Positions 1 to 8,000 of a stretch of 12,319 nucleotides of DNA are shown in pieces. Location of the stretch: NCBI GenBank assembly GCA_002329565.1, contig DCTM01000041.1:7515-19833 (forward strand), read 5' to 3'. Source of the DNA: Firmicutes bacterium UBA1440 (lineage in GTDB: Bacteria > Bacillota > Clostridia > Peptostreptococcales > Anaerovoracaceae). Numbering within the stretch: the stretch's first letter is position 1; the number at the start of each line of letters is the position of its first letter. A model generated the notes under the pieces. The model did no database searches. It had not been told where the DNA came from and worked only from the letters and a program-made list of their open reading frames with translations. Made by a program: the position numbers and the translations under genes.

Positions 1-443
1 CCTTCCGGGGCTGTTGTTGCCTTTTGACCTATTAGGGTTGTAGGTGCCATTTGACCGCCTGTCATACCGTAAATAGCATTGTTAATGAAGAATGTACAGA
101 ACTTTTCTCCTCTGGCAGCAGCATGAATAATTTCAGCTGTACCGATAGAAGCCAAGTCGCCATCGCCCTGGTATGTAAATACCATGTGGTTCGGGTGCAC
201 TCTCTTGATACCTGCTGCTACAGCAGGAGCTCTGCCGTGTGCAGATTCCATCATGTCTACATTCATATATTGGTGAGCGACTACAGAACAACCGATCGGC
301 GATACTCCAAGAGCGTTACCGAGATCGTCTCTTTCGTCGAGGGCTTCCATAACCAAACGGTGTGCAATCCCGTGCGTACATCCCGGGCAGTAGTGCAACT
401 CTGTCTGGGTCATTCCTTTTGTATATTCAAATACCGGATTCAC
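1..443 (-). CDS. vorA: 2-oxoacid:ferredoxin oxidoreductase beta subunit (VorA/KorB type), partial at its C-terminal end
   Basis: The TPP-binding subunit of a multi-subunit 2-oxoacid:ferredoxin oxidoreductase, a cytoplasmic enzyme that oxidatively decarboxylates 2-oxoacids to acyl-CoA and passes electrons to ferredoxin. The first 147 codons are visible; the gene runs out of the window at position 1. A CPGC motif (residues 19-22) and Cys52 (IGCSVV) are cysteines that bind an iron-sulfur cluster in this family. The TPP/Mg signature is clear: GDGD at 93-96 and NN at 121-122, followed by IYGMTGGQ. The start is GTG, immediately after the TAA of the alpha-subunit gene (zero gap), with GGAGG eight bases upstream lying inside that gene's end, which implies translational coupling. 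A gamma subunit would normally follow downstream, outside the window. The substrate (branched-chain 2-oxoacid, 2-oxoglutarate or another) cannot be decided from sequence. Confidence 0.93.
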   Translation of the reverse strand, partial: MNPVFEYTKGMTQTELHYCPGCTHGIAHRLVMEALDERDDLGNALGVSPIGCSVVAHQYMNVDMMESAHGRAPAVAAGIKRVHPNHMVFTYQGDGDLASIGTAEIIHAAARGEKFCTFFINNAIYGMTGGQMAPTTLIGQKATTAPE

Positions 444-1520
444 TTATTTCACCTCCAAAATCTTCTTCGTTCTTTCCGCAGCATCAATCGGGTCAAGCAG
501 CATGCCGCCAACTCTGTTGACAAGCGATACAGGATATTTGCCCTGAAGTACGCATTCTACGTCCTTCATCATCTGTCCCATAGAAAGTTCTGTGCAGACA
601 ACATGCTTTGTTTTAGGTCCGATTTCTTTGAATGCTTCTTTCGGGAACGGCCACAAAGTCTTGAGTCTGATAAGTCCGGCATTAATTCCTTCTTTTTTAA
701 GAATTTCTACAGCTTCGAGAGCCACTCTTGCAGTGGAACCGTAAGCAACGAGGACAACTTCTGCGTCTTTTACATTTATGTTTTCCCATTCAGGAAGTTC
801 TTTTTCGGCCTTTTCGTACTTCGGCCAATATTCGTGCAGATATTTTTCGAGGTTTTCCTGCTGCAGCCATACGGATTTATGTGAATTTCTTTCTCTGCGG
901 TTCTTGTGTCCCGTGAGTGCCCATGGTCTGTATTTTTCCATGTCTTCTTCCTTAATAGGCTCAACAGCCGGAGGAATTACGACAGGTTCCATCATCTGAC
1001 CGAGGATACCGTCCGCGCAGATAATAACAGGATTTCTGTATTCTTCGGCAACTTCAAAAGCTTTTCCGATCATATCGACAGCTTCCTGAACCGATGCCGG
1101 AGCATAAACGATAGTATGATAGTCACCGTTACCACCGCCTCTTGTAACCTGCTCATAGTCGGCCTGGCTCGGCTGAATCGATCCTACTCCCGGGCCGCCT
1201 CTTGATACGTTGATAGCGACCAGCGGTGTCTGTGTTGAACAGAAGAAAGAGAAACCTTCCTGCATGAGTGCGATACCCGGTGAGGAAGATGTGATCAGTA
1301 CTCTTCCGCCGGCAGATGCCGCGCCGTACGCCATGTTAATAGCAGCGAGTTCACTTTCAGCCTGGATGAAAGAGCCACCGTAGTTGGCCATTTCTCTGGA
1401 CATGAACTCAGGTACTTCATTTTGTGGTGTGATAGGGTAGCCGAAGTAAAATCTGCAACCTGCATTAATTGCAGCCAAAGCAAAGGCTTCGTTACCCTTC
1501 ATTAATTTTTTCTCAGCCAT
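444..1520 (-). CDS. vorB: 2-oxoacid:ferredoxin oxidoreductase alpha subunit (VorB/KorA type)
   Basis: A 358-residue alpha subunit, the usual length for the stand-alone alpha chain of four-subunit 2-oxoacid:ferredoxin oxidoreductases. The N-terminal pyrimidine-binding (POR_N) domain covers roughly residues 10-240 and has the family signature FYFGYPITPQNEVPEF near 24-39, then a GGPGVGSIQPSQ stretch. A transketolase-C-like domain follows, about 255-350 (VAYGSTARVALEAV). It pairs with the beta subunit to form the TPP active site. The ATG start has AGGAGGG just upstream, overlapping the TAG stop of the ferredoxin gene; the gap between those genes is 14 bases. Many clostridial homologues are called 3-methyl-2-oxobutanoate dehydrogenase subunit VorB; that substrate assignment is by similarity only, and 2-oxoglutarate or aryl-pyruvate specificity is possible. 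Confidence 0.94.
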   Translation of the reverse strand: MAEKKLMKGNEAFALAAINAGCRFYFGYPITPQNEVPEFMSREMANYGGSFIQAESELAAINMAYGAASAGGRVLITSSSPGIALMQEGFSFFCSTQTPLVAINVSRGGPGVGSIQPSQADYEQVTRGGGNGDYHTIVYAPASVQEAVDMIGKAFEVAEEYRNPVIICADGILGQMMEPVVIPPAVEPIKEEDMEKYRPWALTGHKNRRERNSHKSVWLQQENLEKYLHEYWPKYEKAEKELPEWENINVKDAEVVLVAYGSTARVALEAVEILKKEGINAGLIRLKTLWPFPKEAFKEIGPKTKHVVCTELSMGQMMKDVECVLQGKYPVSLVNRVGGMLLDPIDAAERTKKILEVK

Positions 1521-1534
1521 TTTTTGCTACCCTC

Positions 1535-1753
1535 CTAATCTACCTTGTAAACGTTTATGATTCCATCAGGACACATCATTGCACAGCTTGCGCAGGCGAT
1601 GCACTCATCCTCATTGATTACAGTCACGGGATGATAACCTTTTCTGTTCACGTTAACATCGTCGAGCTTCAGTATTTTCTTAGGACATACCGAAACGCAC
1701 AGTTCACAGCCTTTACATCTGTCTGCACGCAATACTAATTTACCTTTAGCCAA
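1535..1753 (-). CDS. vorC: 2x[4Fe-4S] ferredoxin subunit of the 2-oxoacid oxidoreductase (VorC/KorD type), TTG start
   Basis: A 72-residue ferredoxin-like electron-transfer subunit. Two complete cluster motifs are visible, CKGCELCVSVCP at residues 13-24 and CIACASCAMMCP near 49-60, each CxxCxxCxxxCP, so it should hold two [4Fe-4S] clusters. It would take electrons from the alpha/beta catalytic core to soluble ferredoxin. I place the start at TTG 1753. AAGGAAGTG lies just upstream at a normal distance, the protein then begins with the AKGK start usual for this family, and the consensus promoter at 1812-1840 would begin transcription near 1805. The frame stays open upstream to 1840, including an ATG at 1807, but those codons lie at or before the predicted transcript start and have no ribosome site at a normal distance. 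It is the first gene of the vor operon. Confidence 0.88.
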   Translation of the reverse strand: MAKGKLVLRADRCKGCELCVSVCPKKILKLDDVNVNRKGYHPVTVINEDECIACASCAMMCPDGIINVYKVD

Positions 1754-1811
1754 CTGTTTCACTTCCTTTTCTGTTTTTTTTGAATAAGCATACACGTCAT
1801 ACTCCATTACA

Positions 1812-1840
1812 ATAGTACAAAAAAAACTCCAAAAAGTCAA
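1812..1840 (-). promoter_or_regulatory. Sigma-A promoter of the vor operon
   Basis: On the minus strand, TTGACT (1840-1835) and TACTAT (1817-1812) are separated by exactly 17 bases. Transcription would start near 1805, giving a leader of about 50 bases before the TTG start of the ferredoxin gene. The palindrome at 1847-1869 ends seven bases upstream of the -35 box. Confidence 0.75.
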
Positions 1841-1846
1841 AGCTTG

Positions 1847-1869
1847 TATGTTTCGTGTTGCGAAACATA
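1847..1869. promoter_or_regulatory. Palindromic operator candidate at the vor promoter (site 1)
   Basis: A perfect inverted repeat with 9-bp arms TATGTTTCG and CGAAACATA around TGTTG. Its centre, 1858, lies 18 bp upstream of the first base of the -35 box of the vor promoter, about -53 from the predicted transcript start. The core TTTCGTGTTGCGAAA recurs at the PFOR promoter (8620-8634) at the same distance. The protein that binds it is unknown; the divergent XRE gene is the nearest candidate. Confidence 0.6.
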
Positions 1870-1881
1870 ACTTGATTTTAT

Positions 1882-1898
1882 TTTCTCAATACGAGAAA
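1882..1898. promoter_or_regulatory. Second, weaker inverted repeat upstream of vor (site 2)
   Basis: TTTCTC and GAGAAA flank five bases, centre 1890, 32 bp (about three helical turns) from the centre of the stronger palindrome. A similar TTTCTC...AAGAAA element lies upstream of the PFOR site. Such AT-rich arms can arise by chance, so this is tentative. Confidence 0.3.
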
Positions 1899-1984
1899 TT
1901 TGGGCCAATACTATTTTGCCAAATTTTCAGTGAATTATAAAAGGTCTTTTTTTGCCTTTCTTTCTCTTTTTATGAAACTTTTAA

Positions 1985-2013
1985 TTGACTGCAGGCCTGA
2001 TTTTGCATACAAT
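1985..2013 (+). promoter_or_regulatory. Sigma-A promoter of the XRE regulator gene
   Basis: TTGACT (1985-1990) and TACAAT (2008-2013) are separated by 17 bases. Transcription would begin near 2020, giving a leader of about 77 bases. It diverges from the vor promoter; the two -35 boxes are about 145 bp apart. The bases between 1899 and 1984 show nothing further I can call with confidence. Confidence 0.7.
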
Positions 2014-2097
2014 ATAGGTGTATTATCTTCCGCCGATTCGGTCTTCCTATCATTCAGTTTGGTGCGCGGCGTATGAAGTAGGATATGAGGTGAAAAT

Positions 2098-2847
2098 ATG
2101 ACAACGATTTCCCGACATGTAGGACAAAGAATTAAAAAATATCGCAAAAGTAAAGGTATGACGATTAAGGAGTTTTCGGACAAGATTAATAAGAGCAAAG
2201 CAACTCTCTCAAAGTACGAAAACGGCACTATCACCATCGACATCGAAACACTGGCTGATATTGCCGACGCCCTCGAGGTAGACCTGACAAATCTGATTGA
2301 CTATAAATCTCCGCACGCAAGCGCCAAGCATCTTTCACGCAATGTATATTTTAACCAACCCGAATATTATATGTACTATTTCGACGGTCGGCAGAAGAAA
2401 ATCATCAAGTCCTTGTTATCGCTCAACTTCTCACATGAAGAGGAAAACAATATCGGTGTCACGCTCTACAATCGAATCGACGATTTTAACAATCCGGAAC
2501 AGTGCCACCACTTTTTCACGGGCACTCTGGTATCGTACGATACCGTCACTCACATCTATCTGACAAACCAGATCAACACCACCGAAAAGGCATACATGTG
2601 CATTCTCAACCCGACACGCGCCAACACTCCTGCCACCATCGGCATGTATTCCGGTCTCGGAACGGATTCATTCTTCGCACCGGTGTCCTTTAAAATCCTG
2701 ATTTCCAGAGAGATTCTGGAGCAAAATGAGGAGATGCTGAGCATCATTAAGATGGATAAGGACGATTACCGCAACTTCAAGTACTACAACATGATGGTCA
2801 TCAATCGACCGAACGCCCTGTTGGTGACAGAAAATTTCAATAAGTGA
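2098..2847 (+). CDS. XRE-family transcriptional regulator with an unrecognised C-terminal domain
   Basis: A 249-residue cytoplasmic DNA-binding protein. Residues about 8-62 form a clear Cro/C1-type helix-turn-helix (TIKEFSDKINKSKATLSKYENG). The remaining ~185 residues match no domain I can name. They are rich in aromatic residues (EYYMYYFDG), seem to form an alternating beta-rich fold, and could bind a small ligand. The ATG start has GAGGTGA five bases upstream. The gene is divergent from vor with a 344-base control region between, a common arrangement for a regulator and its target, so control of vor, and possibly of PFOR through the shared palindrome, is a reasonable inference but is not shown by the sequence. 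It has no membrane segment and no cysteine cluster. Confidence 0.88.
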   Translation: MTTISRHVGQRIKKYRKSKGMTIKEFSDKINKSKATLSKYENGTITIDIETLADIADALEVDLTNLIDYKSPHASAKHLSRNVYFNQPEYYMYYFDGRQKKIIKSLLSLNFSHEEENNIGVTLYNRIDDFNNPEQCHHFFTGTLVSYDTVTHIYLTNQINTTEKAYMCILNPTRANTPATIGMYSGLGTDSFFAPVSFKILISREILEQNEEMLSIIKMDKDDYRNFKYYNMMVINRPNALLVTENFNK

Positions 2848-2871
2848 TTATCCGCTGTCAAAAATACAATA

Positions 2872-2896
2872 AAGCCGTTGCGTAACGCAACGGCTT
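2872..2896. terminator. Bidirectional intrinsic terminator between the XRE gene and the bactofilin gene
   Basis: A perfect 11-bp stem (AAGCCGTTGCG / CGCAACGGCTT) with a three-base loop lies between two converging genes. On the minus strand it is followed by TTATTGTATTTTTG, a good U-rich tail for ending the bactofilin transcript. The plus-strand tail (CTTCTTCATGTTCTT) is weaker, so it serves the regulator gene less well. Confidence 0.85.
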
Positions 2897-2924
2897 CTTC
2901 ATGTTCTTCAAACCGATTGTGTAT

Positions 2925-3815
2925 CTATCTGTCAAAATCATCAAGAGAGGCCGTCTTCGCTGTTACCGCTCCCTCTTCCGTACCGAGCTCTTCGGTGTCG
3001 CTGTTCATCACTACCTTGATTTCACCGCGGATGACCGCACCCTTTTCAATCAGAATCTCGGCCGAAGTCAGGTTACCGAGCAAGACCGCATTGCTGCTGA
3101 GTTCTGCACCGTTCTGCACGACTACGTTGCCCTTGAGCTTTCCTTCAGAACGCAATGTATTGGCTGTAACATCGCCGACGATCTTCGTCTCCTGCGACAC
3201 AATCACAGAATCCAATGCGCTGATATTACCCTGCATACGGCATGAAAGCAGCTCTACACGTTCTCCGCTGATGTCACCGTGTACCTCCCCGTACACACAG
3301 ACCTTGCCTTGCGATTTGATATCTCCTGCCACGTTACCGTATATCTTGATGCCGCCGTCTGTCGTAATATTGCCTTGAATGCTTGTACCCTCGGAAATAA
3401 TTGTCATATCTTTATCCTCTCGTTCGGAGAAATCATTGTATGGAGTGCCGATTGCGTTCGGCGTTAAAATTGCTTGGGCCAAAGGTTCGGTTACAGGTTG
3501 CACAGGTTGCGATTGAAAATCTCTGTATGCTTTTGCCGATGCTTCTTGAATTTCTTTGTAAGTCTTCGGTTCCTCTTTAGCCTCACTTCTCAGTGCTTCC
3601 TTAGGTTCCGGATTTGCCTCGGCCTTCGGTACTTCCTTCGTTTTGGCCTTAAGTTCGGTTTGGCGCGCCTTTTCGGCCCGAAGCCTCTCTATCGCACTCT
3701 GTCCGGTCTCCGGTTTCGGTGCTTCTGCGGGCTTTTCGGCTTTTTCGTTCTTAGCCGGAGATACTTCCCCCACAAGCTCCTTTATCGCGATTTGAAAGTT
3801 TTTCTTCATATCCAT
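2925..3815 (-). CDS. Bactofilin (polymer-forming cytoskeletal protein) with a long charged N-terminal region
   Basis: A 296-residue protein. The bactofilin beta-helix domain covers about residues 137-267, with the recurring pattern of hydrophobic and glycine residues (GNITTDGGIKIYGNVAGD, GEVHGDISGE, VVVQNGAEL). Such domains self-assemble into filaments that organise cell-envelope enzymes. Residues about 18-125 form a low-complexity tail rich in Glu, Lys, Ala and Pro (PKAEANPEPKEALRSEAKEE), longer than the short tails of minimal bactofilins. The ATG at 3815 is chosen because GAGGAGG sits nine bases upstream; the frame remains open to a TTG at 3833, but that codon overlaps the ribosome site. 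It lies 37 bases downstream of the polysaccharide deacetylase gene and probably shares its transcript. No transmembrane segment is visible. Confidence 0.88.
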   Translation of the reverse strand: MDMKKNFQIAIKELVGEVSPAKNEKAEKPAEAPKPETGQSAIERLRAEKARQTELKAKTKEVPKAEANPEPKEALRSEAKEEPKTYKEIQEASAKAYRDFQSQPVQPVTEPLAQAILTPNAIGTPYNDFSEREDKDMTIISEGTSIQGNITTDGGIKIYGNVAGDIKSQGKVCVYGEVHGDISGERVELLSCRMQGNISALDSVIVSQETKIVGDVTANTLRSEGKLKGNVVVQNGAELSSNAVLLGNLTSAEILIEKGAVIRGEIKVVMNSDTEELGTEEGAVTAKTASLDDFDR

Positions 3816-3852
3816 ACAGATGTGCCTCCTCAATCATAATTGTATGTGTGGC

Positions 3853-4737
3853 TTAAAAGCCTTTCGGGTATACGAAATTGGCGGGTACGACCTTATTTGT
3901 CAATGCTTCGAAGTCATAGTTACGTTCCTTCAGCTCACTGATAATAGTCGGCAACGCTTCTGCGGTGGTCTCTCTCGTGTCGTGCATGAGCACAATTTTA
4001 TGGCTCTTGCCCTCACGTTCGTCTACGCCGCTGATTACATTGTAGATTATCTCATTTGCCGTAATTCCCCGTGCCGCGTCTCCTGAGGCGACATTCCAAT
4101 CGTAATATGTAAATCCCCGCCGCGTCATCTCAGCAATCAGTTGCTCGTATAAGCGGGCATTGTAAGCGTTCACGCTACCGCCCGCAAAGCGAAAAATGTC
4201 CGGCTTTACCCCTGTCACTCTTTCAATCAGTGCATACTGACTGTGAAAGTCCTCCAGATAGGATTCCGGAGTTTTATAAATATCGATGTATTCGTGCGAA
4301 TATGTATGGACTCCGATGGCGTGACCCTCATCGACAATCCTCTTCATCAGTCTCAGACTCACCTCATCGGTATTTCCTATCACAAAGAAGGTAGCCTTTA
4401 CATCGTATTGCGCCAATATGTCGAGAATCTTTTCCGTCTTGGCGGTGGGTCCGTCGTCAAACGTCAAATAGACGGTGTTCGGATTCTCAATCCGATCTTC
4501 GGGGTCTGCCGGTTTGCCGATCATATCCGGATACATAGCTTGGTATGGAAGCAATGCTGCTTCTTGTTCTTTTTGCTCACCGAGCAAATCCAAACGTGCT
4601 TGCATTGAGGTAATTTCCTCCTCCAACCTGTGGTTCTGCACCTTCAGTACAACACAACCCACGGTAGGTATAACGATCATCAATGCAAGAGCAACGAGTA
4701 TCACACATTTAAAAAATTTTACGCTTCCGAATTCCAT
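3853..4737 (-). CDS. Membrane-anchored polysaccharide deacetylase (NodB domain)
   Basis: A 294-residue protein with an N-terminal membrane segment (about residues 10-32), a short coiled-coil-like stretch (about 33-60) and a NodB-type carbohydrate esterase 4 domain facing the cell exterior. The motifs are in order: TFDDGP (91-96; catalytic Asp94 and metal-binding Asp95), HTYSH (144-148; metal-binding His144 and His148), RFAGGS (183-188), DWN (213-215) and LMHD (250-253; His252). It should remove acetyl groups from peptidoglycan or another envelope polysaccharide. Motif 3 has Ala where Pro is usual. The ATG is preceded by an in-frame TGA two codons upstream, which fixes the start, although the ribosome site is only a weak GAGTGA. 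It is the first gene of a likely operon with the bactofilin. Confidence 0.9.
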   Translation of the reverse strand: MEFGSVKFFKCVILVALALMIVIPTVGCVVLKVQNHRLEEEITSMQARLDLLGEQKEQEAALLPYQAMYPDMIGKPADPEDRIENPNTVYLTFDDGPTAKTEKILDILAQYDVKATFFVIGNTDEVSLRLMKRIVDEGHAIGVHTYSHEYIDIYKTPESYLEDFHSQYALIERVTGVKPDIFRFAGGSVNAYNARLYEQLIAEMTRRGFTYYDWNVASGDAARGITANEIIYNVISGVDEREGKSHKIVLMHDTRETTAEALPTIISELKERNYDFEALTNKVVPANFVYPKGF

Positions 4738-4829
4738 ATGTCACTCAGTCGGCCATCGGGCAATACCGCTTTCTCCTTATTAGCTGTGATTGGTTTCTCT
4801 ATGGACGAAATCCTGATTATATCCGTTTT

Positions 4830-4858
4830 ATGCTACCATAAATTTCGACAAAATACAA
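4830..4858 (-). promoter_or_regulatory. Probable promoter of the deacetylase-bactofilin operon
   Basis: On the minus strand TTGTAT (4858-4853) and TAGCAT (4835-4830) are 17 bases apart, giving a leader of roughly 85 bases. A TATAAT at 4821-4816 is an alternative -10 but has no good -35 at the right distance. Confidence 0.4.
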
Positions 4859-4947
4859 CTACTAAGACAAAAAAGTCGGAGTTGCCGTTCACTTTTTTAC
4901 CCGTATTTTCTGTATTTTCTGTTTTTTTGCAAAGACATGCACAAAGT

Positions 4948-4987
4948 AAGGGACGGAATACCCGTTGCTTGGGGTATTCCGTCCCTT
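4948..4987 (-). terminator. Intrinsic terminator after the PFOR gene
   Basis: A perfect 16-bp stem (AAGGGACGGAATACCC with its complement) and an eight-base loop lie 25 bases past the PFOR stop codon. The minus-strand tail TTACTTTG is only moderately U-rich, but the stem is very strong. It isolates PFOR from the deacetylase-bactofilin operon. Confidence 0.8.
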
Positions 4988-5012
4988 TAAAACATTTTAA
5001 TTAACCTTGTTT

Positions 5013-8000
5013 TTAGTTCTCCGCTCTGTTCTTGTAATACTGATATTTTTCCTTTGCACTCTCTTCGGCTTCCGCAAACAATTTTTCTGCATGATCCGGG
5101 AAAGTAATTTCGAGTGAAGAGTATCTGACTTCACCGCGGAGGAATTCCTTCAGTGCCAGTGTAGGCTCCTTGGAATCAAGGTTAAACTTCTTCGTATCCG
5201 GCTGATATCTGTAGAGATTCCAATATCCGGATTCAACCGCTCTCTTCATTTCTTCCTGTGCGTTGCTCATGCCCTTCTTGATACCGTGGTTGATGCAAGG
5301 AGCGTAAGCGATGATGATGGAAGGTCCTTTGTGCGCTTCCGCTTCTTTGAATGCCTTCATCATTTGATTCTTGTCCGCACCCATGGAAACCTGTGCAACA
5401 TAAACATTATCATAGGACATCATCAGCAGACCGAGGTCTTTCTTGGCTGTGACCTTACCGCCGGCCTGGAACTGAGCCACCGCACCGATCGGTGTAGCCT
5501 TTGAGGACTGGCCTCCTGTGTTGGAATATACTTCTGTGTCGACAATCAGGACGTTGACGTCTTCACCCATCGCGAATACGTGGTCGAGACCGCCGTAACC
5601 GATATCGTAAGCCCATCCGTCACCGCCGACCATCCACATCGACTTCTTCGACAAGTGATTCTTCTTGCGCAGAATCGTATCAACGACTGTCTTTTCTTCA
5701 CCGTCAACCTTAGCAACCTTGAGTGCTTCGATCAAAGCCTTGGATGCGACAGCGGATTCGTTCAGTTGGTCGTATGTTGCTATCCAAGCTTCAGCTGCAG
5801 CCTTAAGGTCGGAGTTCTTCGTGATCTCGATCAACTTTTCAACATCCATCTTGACGGATTCTCTCTGCTGTGTTACAGCGAGACACATACCGTAACTGAA
5901 TTCGGCATTGTTTTCAAATAAGGAGTTCGACCAAGCCGGTCCCTTGCCTTCCTGGTTCGTGCAGTACGGCATGCAAGGCATAGCTGCACCCCAAGCCTGT
6001 GTGCAACCTGTAGCGTTGGCAATATACATTTTGTCACCGTACAGCTGTGTCAACAACTTGATGTAAGCTGTCTCGCCGCAACCTGCGCATGCACCGGAGA
6101 ACTCGAGCAACGGCTGCTTGAACTGACTGCCCTTGACGGTATAGATATCCATTTTGTCGGCTTTTTCTTTGATTGTGGCAGCGTATTCCCAATTCGTCTG
6201 ATCCAGATTTGCTTGCGCTACCGGAACGAGTTTGAGAGCATCACCCTTCTTCGGGCAAACCTGTACGCAACATCCGCAGCTCGTGCAATCGAGTGTGCTG
6301 ACTCCGATGGAGAATTTCAGGCCTTCAAGGCCCTTGCCTTTAGCGTCTGTCATCTCGAAACCTTCAGGTGCGTTAGCAGCCTCTTCCTCGTCGAGCAGGA
6401 ACGGTCTTACAACAGCGTGAGGACATACGATTGAGCACTGGTTACACTGAATACAGGAATCCTTATTCCATACAGGAACATCGGTCGCTATACCTCTCTT
6501 CTCATAACGCGATGTGCCGAGAGGTGCTGTTCCGTCCTGCATATCCATAAATGTGCTGACCGGCAGATCGTCGCCTTTGAGTGCGTTGATAGGAATAAGA
6601 ATGTCCTTGATGAATTTAGGCATGTCGCCTTTATGCTCATCCTTGGCATCACTTACAGCATTCTTCCAGCTTGCAGGAACATCGACCTTAACAACAGCGT
6701 TTACGCCCGCGTCAATGGCATTCATATTCTTCTTGACAACTTCTTCGCCCTTCTTGCCGTATGTCTTCTGTACAGCGGCTTTCATGTGCGCTACAGCTTC
6801 CTCAACAGGAATGACCTTAGCAAGGTTGAAGAATGCAGCTTGCAGCACCATATTGGCATGGTTGCCCAGCCCCAGTTCTCTCGCGCATTTGTTTGCATCG
6901 ATTATGTAAAGATTAATATCGTTTTCGGCAATGTACTTTTTAACTTTCGCCGGCATCTTGCTGTCCAGCTCGCTCGCATCCCATTCACAGTTGAGCAGGA
7001 ATGTGCCGTGCGGCTTAATTTCGGAAACAATGTCGTATCTCTCCAGATAGCTCTGGTTATGGCAAGCGACAAAGTCGGCATTTGTTACCAGATATGTCGA
7101 GCTGATCGGCTTGTGTCCGAATCTCAGATGGGATCTCGTAATACCGAAGGACTTCTTTGTATCATATTCGAAATAAGCCTGACAATACATGTCTGTCGTC
7201 TCACCTATAATCTTAATAGAGTTCTTGTTGGCGCCTACCGTACCGTCGGAGCCCAGACCCCAGAACTTGCAGCTGATTGTACCTTCCGGTTCAACCTGCA
7301 GTTTGCCGGTCAACGGCAGGGACAGATTTGTTACGTCGTCATTGATACCGACCGTGAAGTGATTCTTCGGCATGTCGAGCTTCATGTTGTCATAGATAGC
7401 CTTAATCTGCTCCGGCGTAGTATCTTTGGAGGAGAGTCCGTATCTTCCCGCCAAAATTTCCGGCTTATCCGCAACGTTTATATAAGCTGCGCATACATCC
7501 TCATACAGAGGTTCTCCAACGGAACCCATCTCTTTGAGTCTGTCGATGACAGAGATCTTCTTGACCGTCTTCGGAATTGCGCCGAGCATGTGCTTAGCGG
7601 AGAACGGTCTGTAAAGGTGAACCTGCAGGAAGCCAATCTTCTCACCTCTCTCGTTAAGGTGCTTGACCACTTCTTCGATTGTTCCGCTCACGGAACCCAT
7701 AGCAACGATGATGTGTTCTGCATCCTGTGCGCCGTAGTAATTGAACAGCTTATAATCACGACCTGTAAGCTTGTTTATCTCATTCATATAACCCTGTACA
7801 ACTTCAGGCAGTTCATCGTAATCTTTGTTGCTGGCTTCTCTTACCTGGAAGTAGATGTCCGGGTTTTCAACCGTACTTCTCATAACAGGTGCTTCCGGAT
7901 TGAGGGCGTTGTTTCTGAATGCTTCGAGTGCATCGTAATCTACGAGCTTAGCGAAATCATCGTACTCGAGCGCTTCAACCTTCTGAATCTCGTGGGAAGT

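Noticed and set aside
51..884. A 277-codon open frame on the plus strand
   Set aside because: It is antisense to the two well-defined oxidoreductase subunit genes and rich in Cys, Ser and Phe, as expected of a shadow frame.
1922..1936. CodY-box-like AATTTTCAGTGAATT (13 of 15 matches to the consensus)
   Set aside because: Tempting beside a branched-chain-oxoacid-type enzyme, but it lies more than 110 bp upstream of the vor transcript start, in AT-rich DNA where such matches are frequent, and nothing comparable is at PFOR.
4736..4790. Very short leader frames after AAGGAG upstream of the deacetylase gene
   Set aside because: They would need ATT or TTG starts or encode only three codons. No attenuator-like structure or codon bias supports a leader peptide.
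4903..4920. Tandem repeat of GTATTTTCT (two copies)
   Set aside because: Two short AT-rich copies near a terminator are within chance expectation; no link to a gene or site was found.
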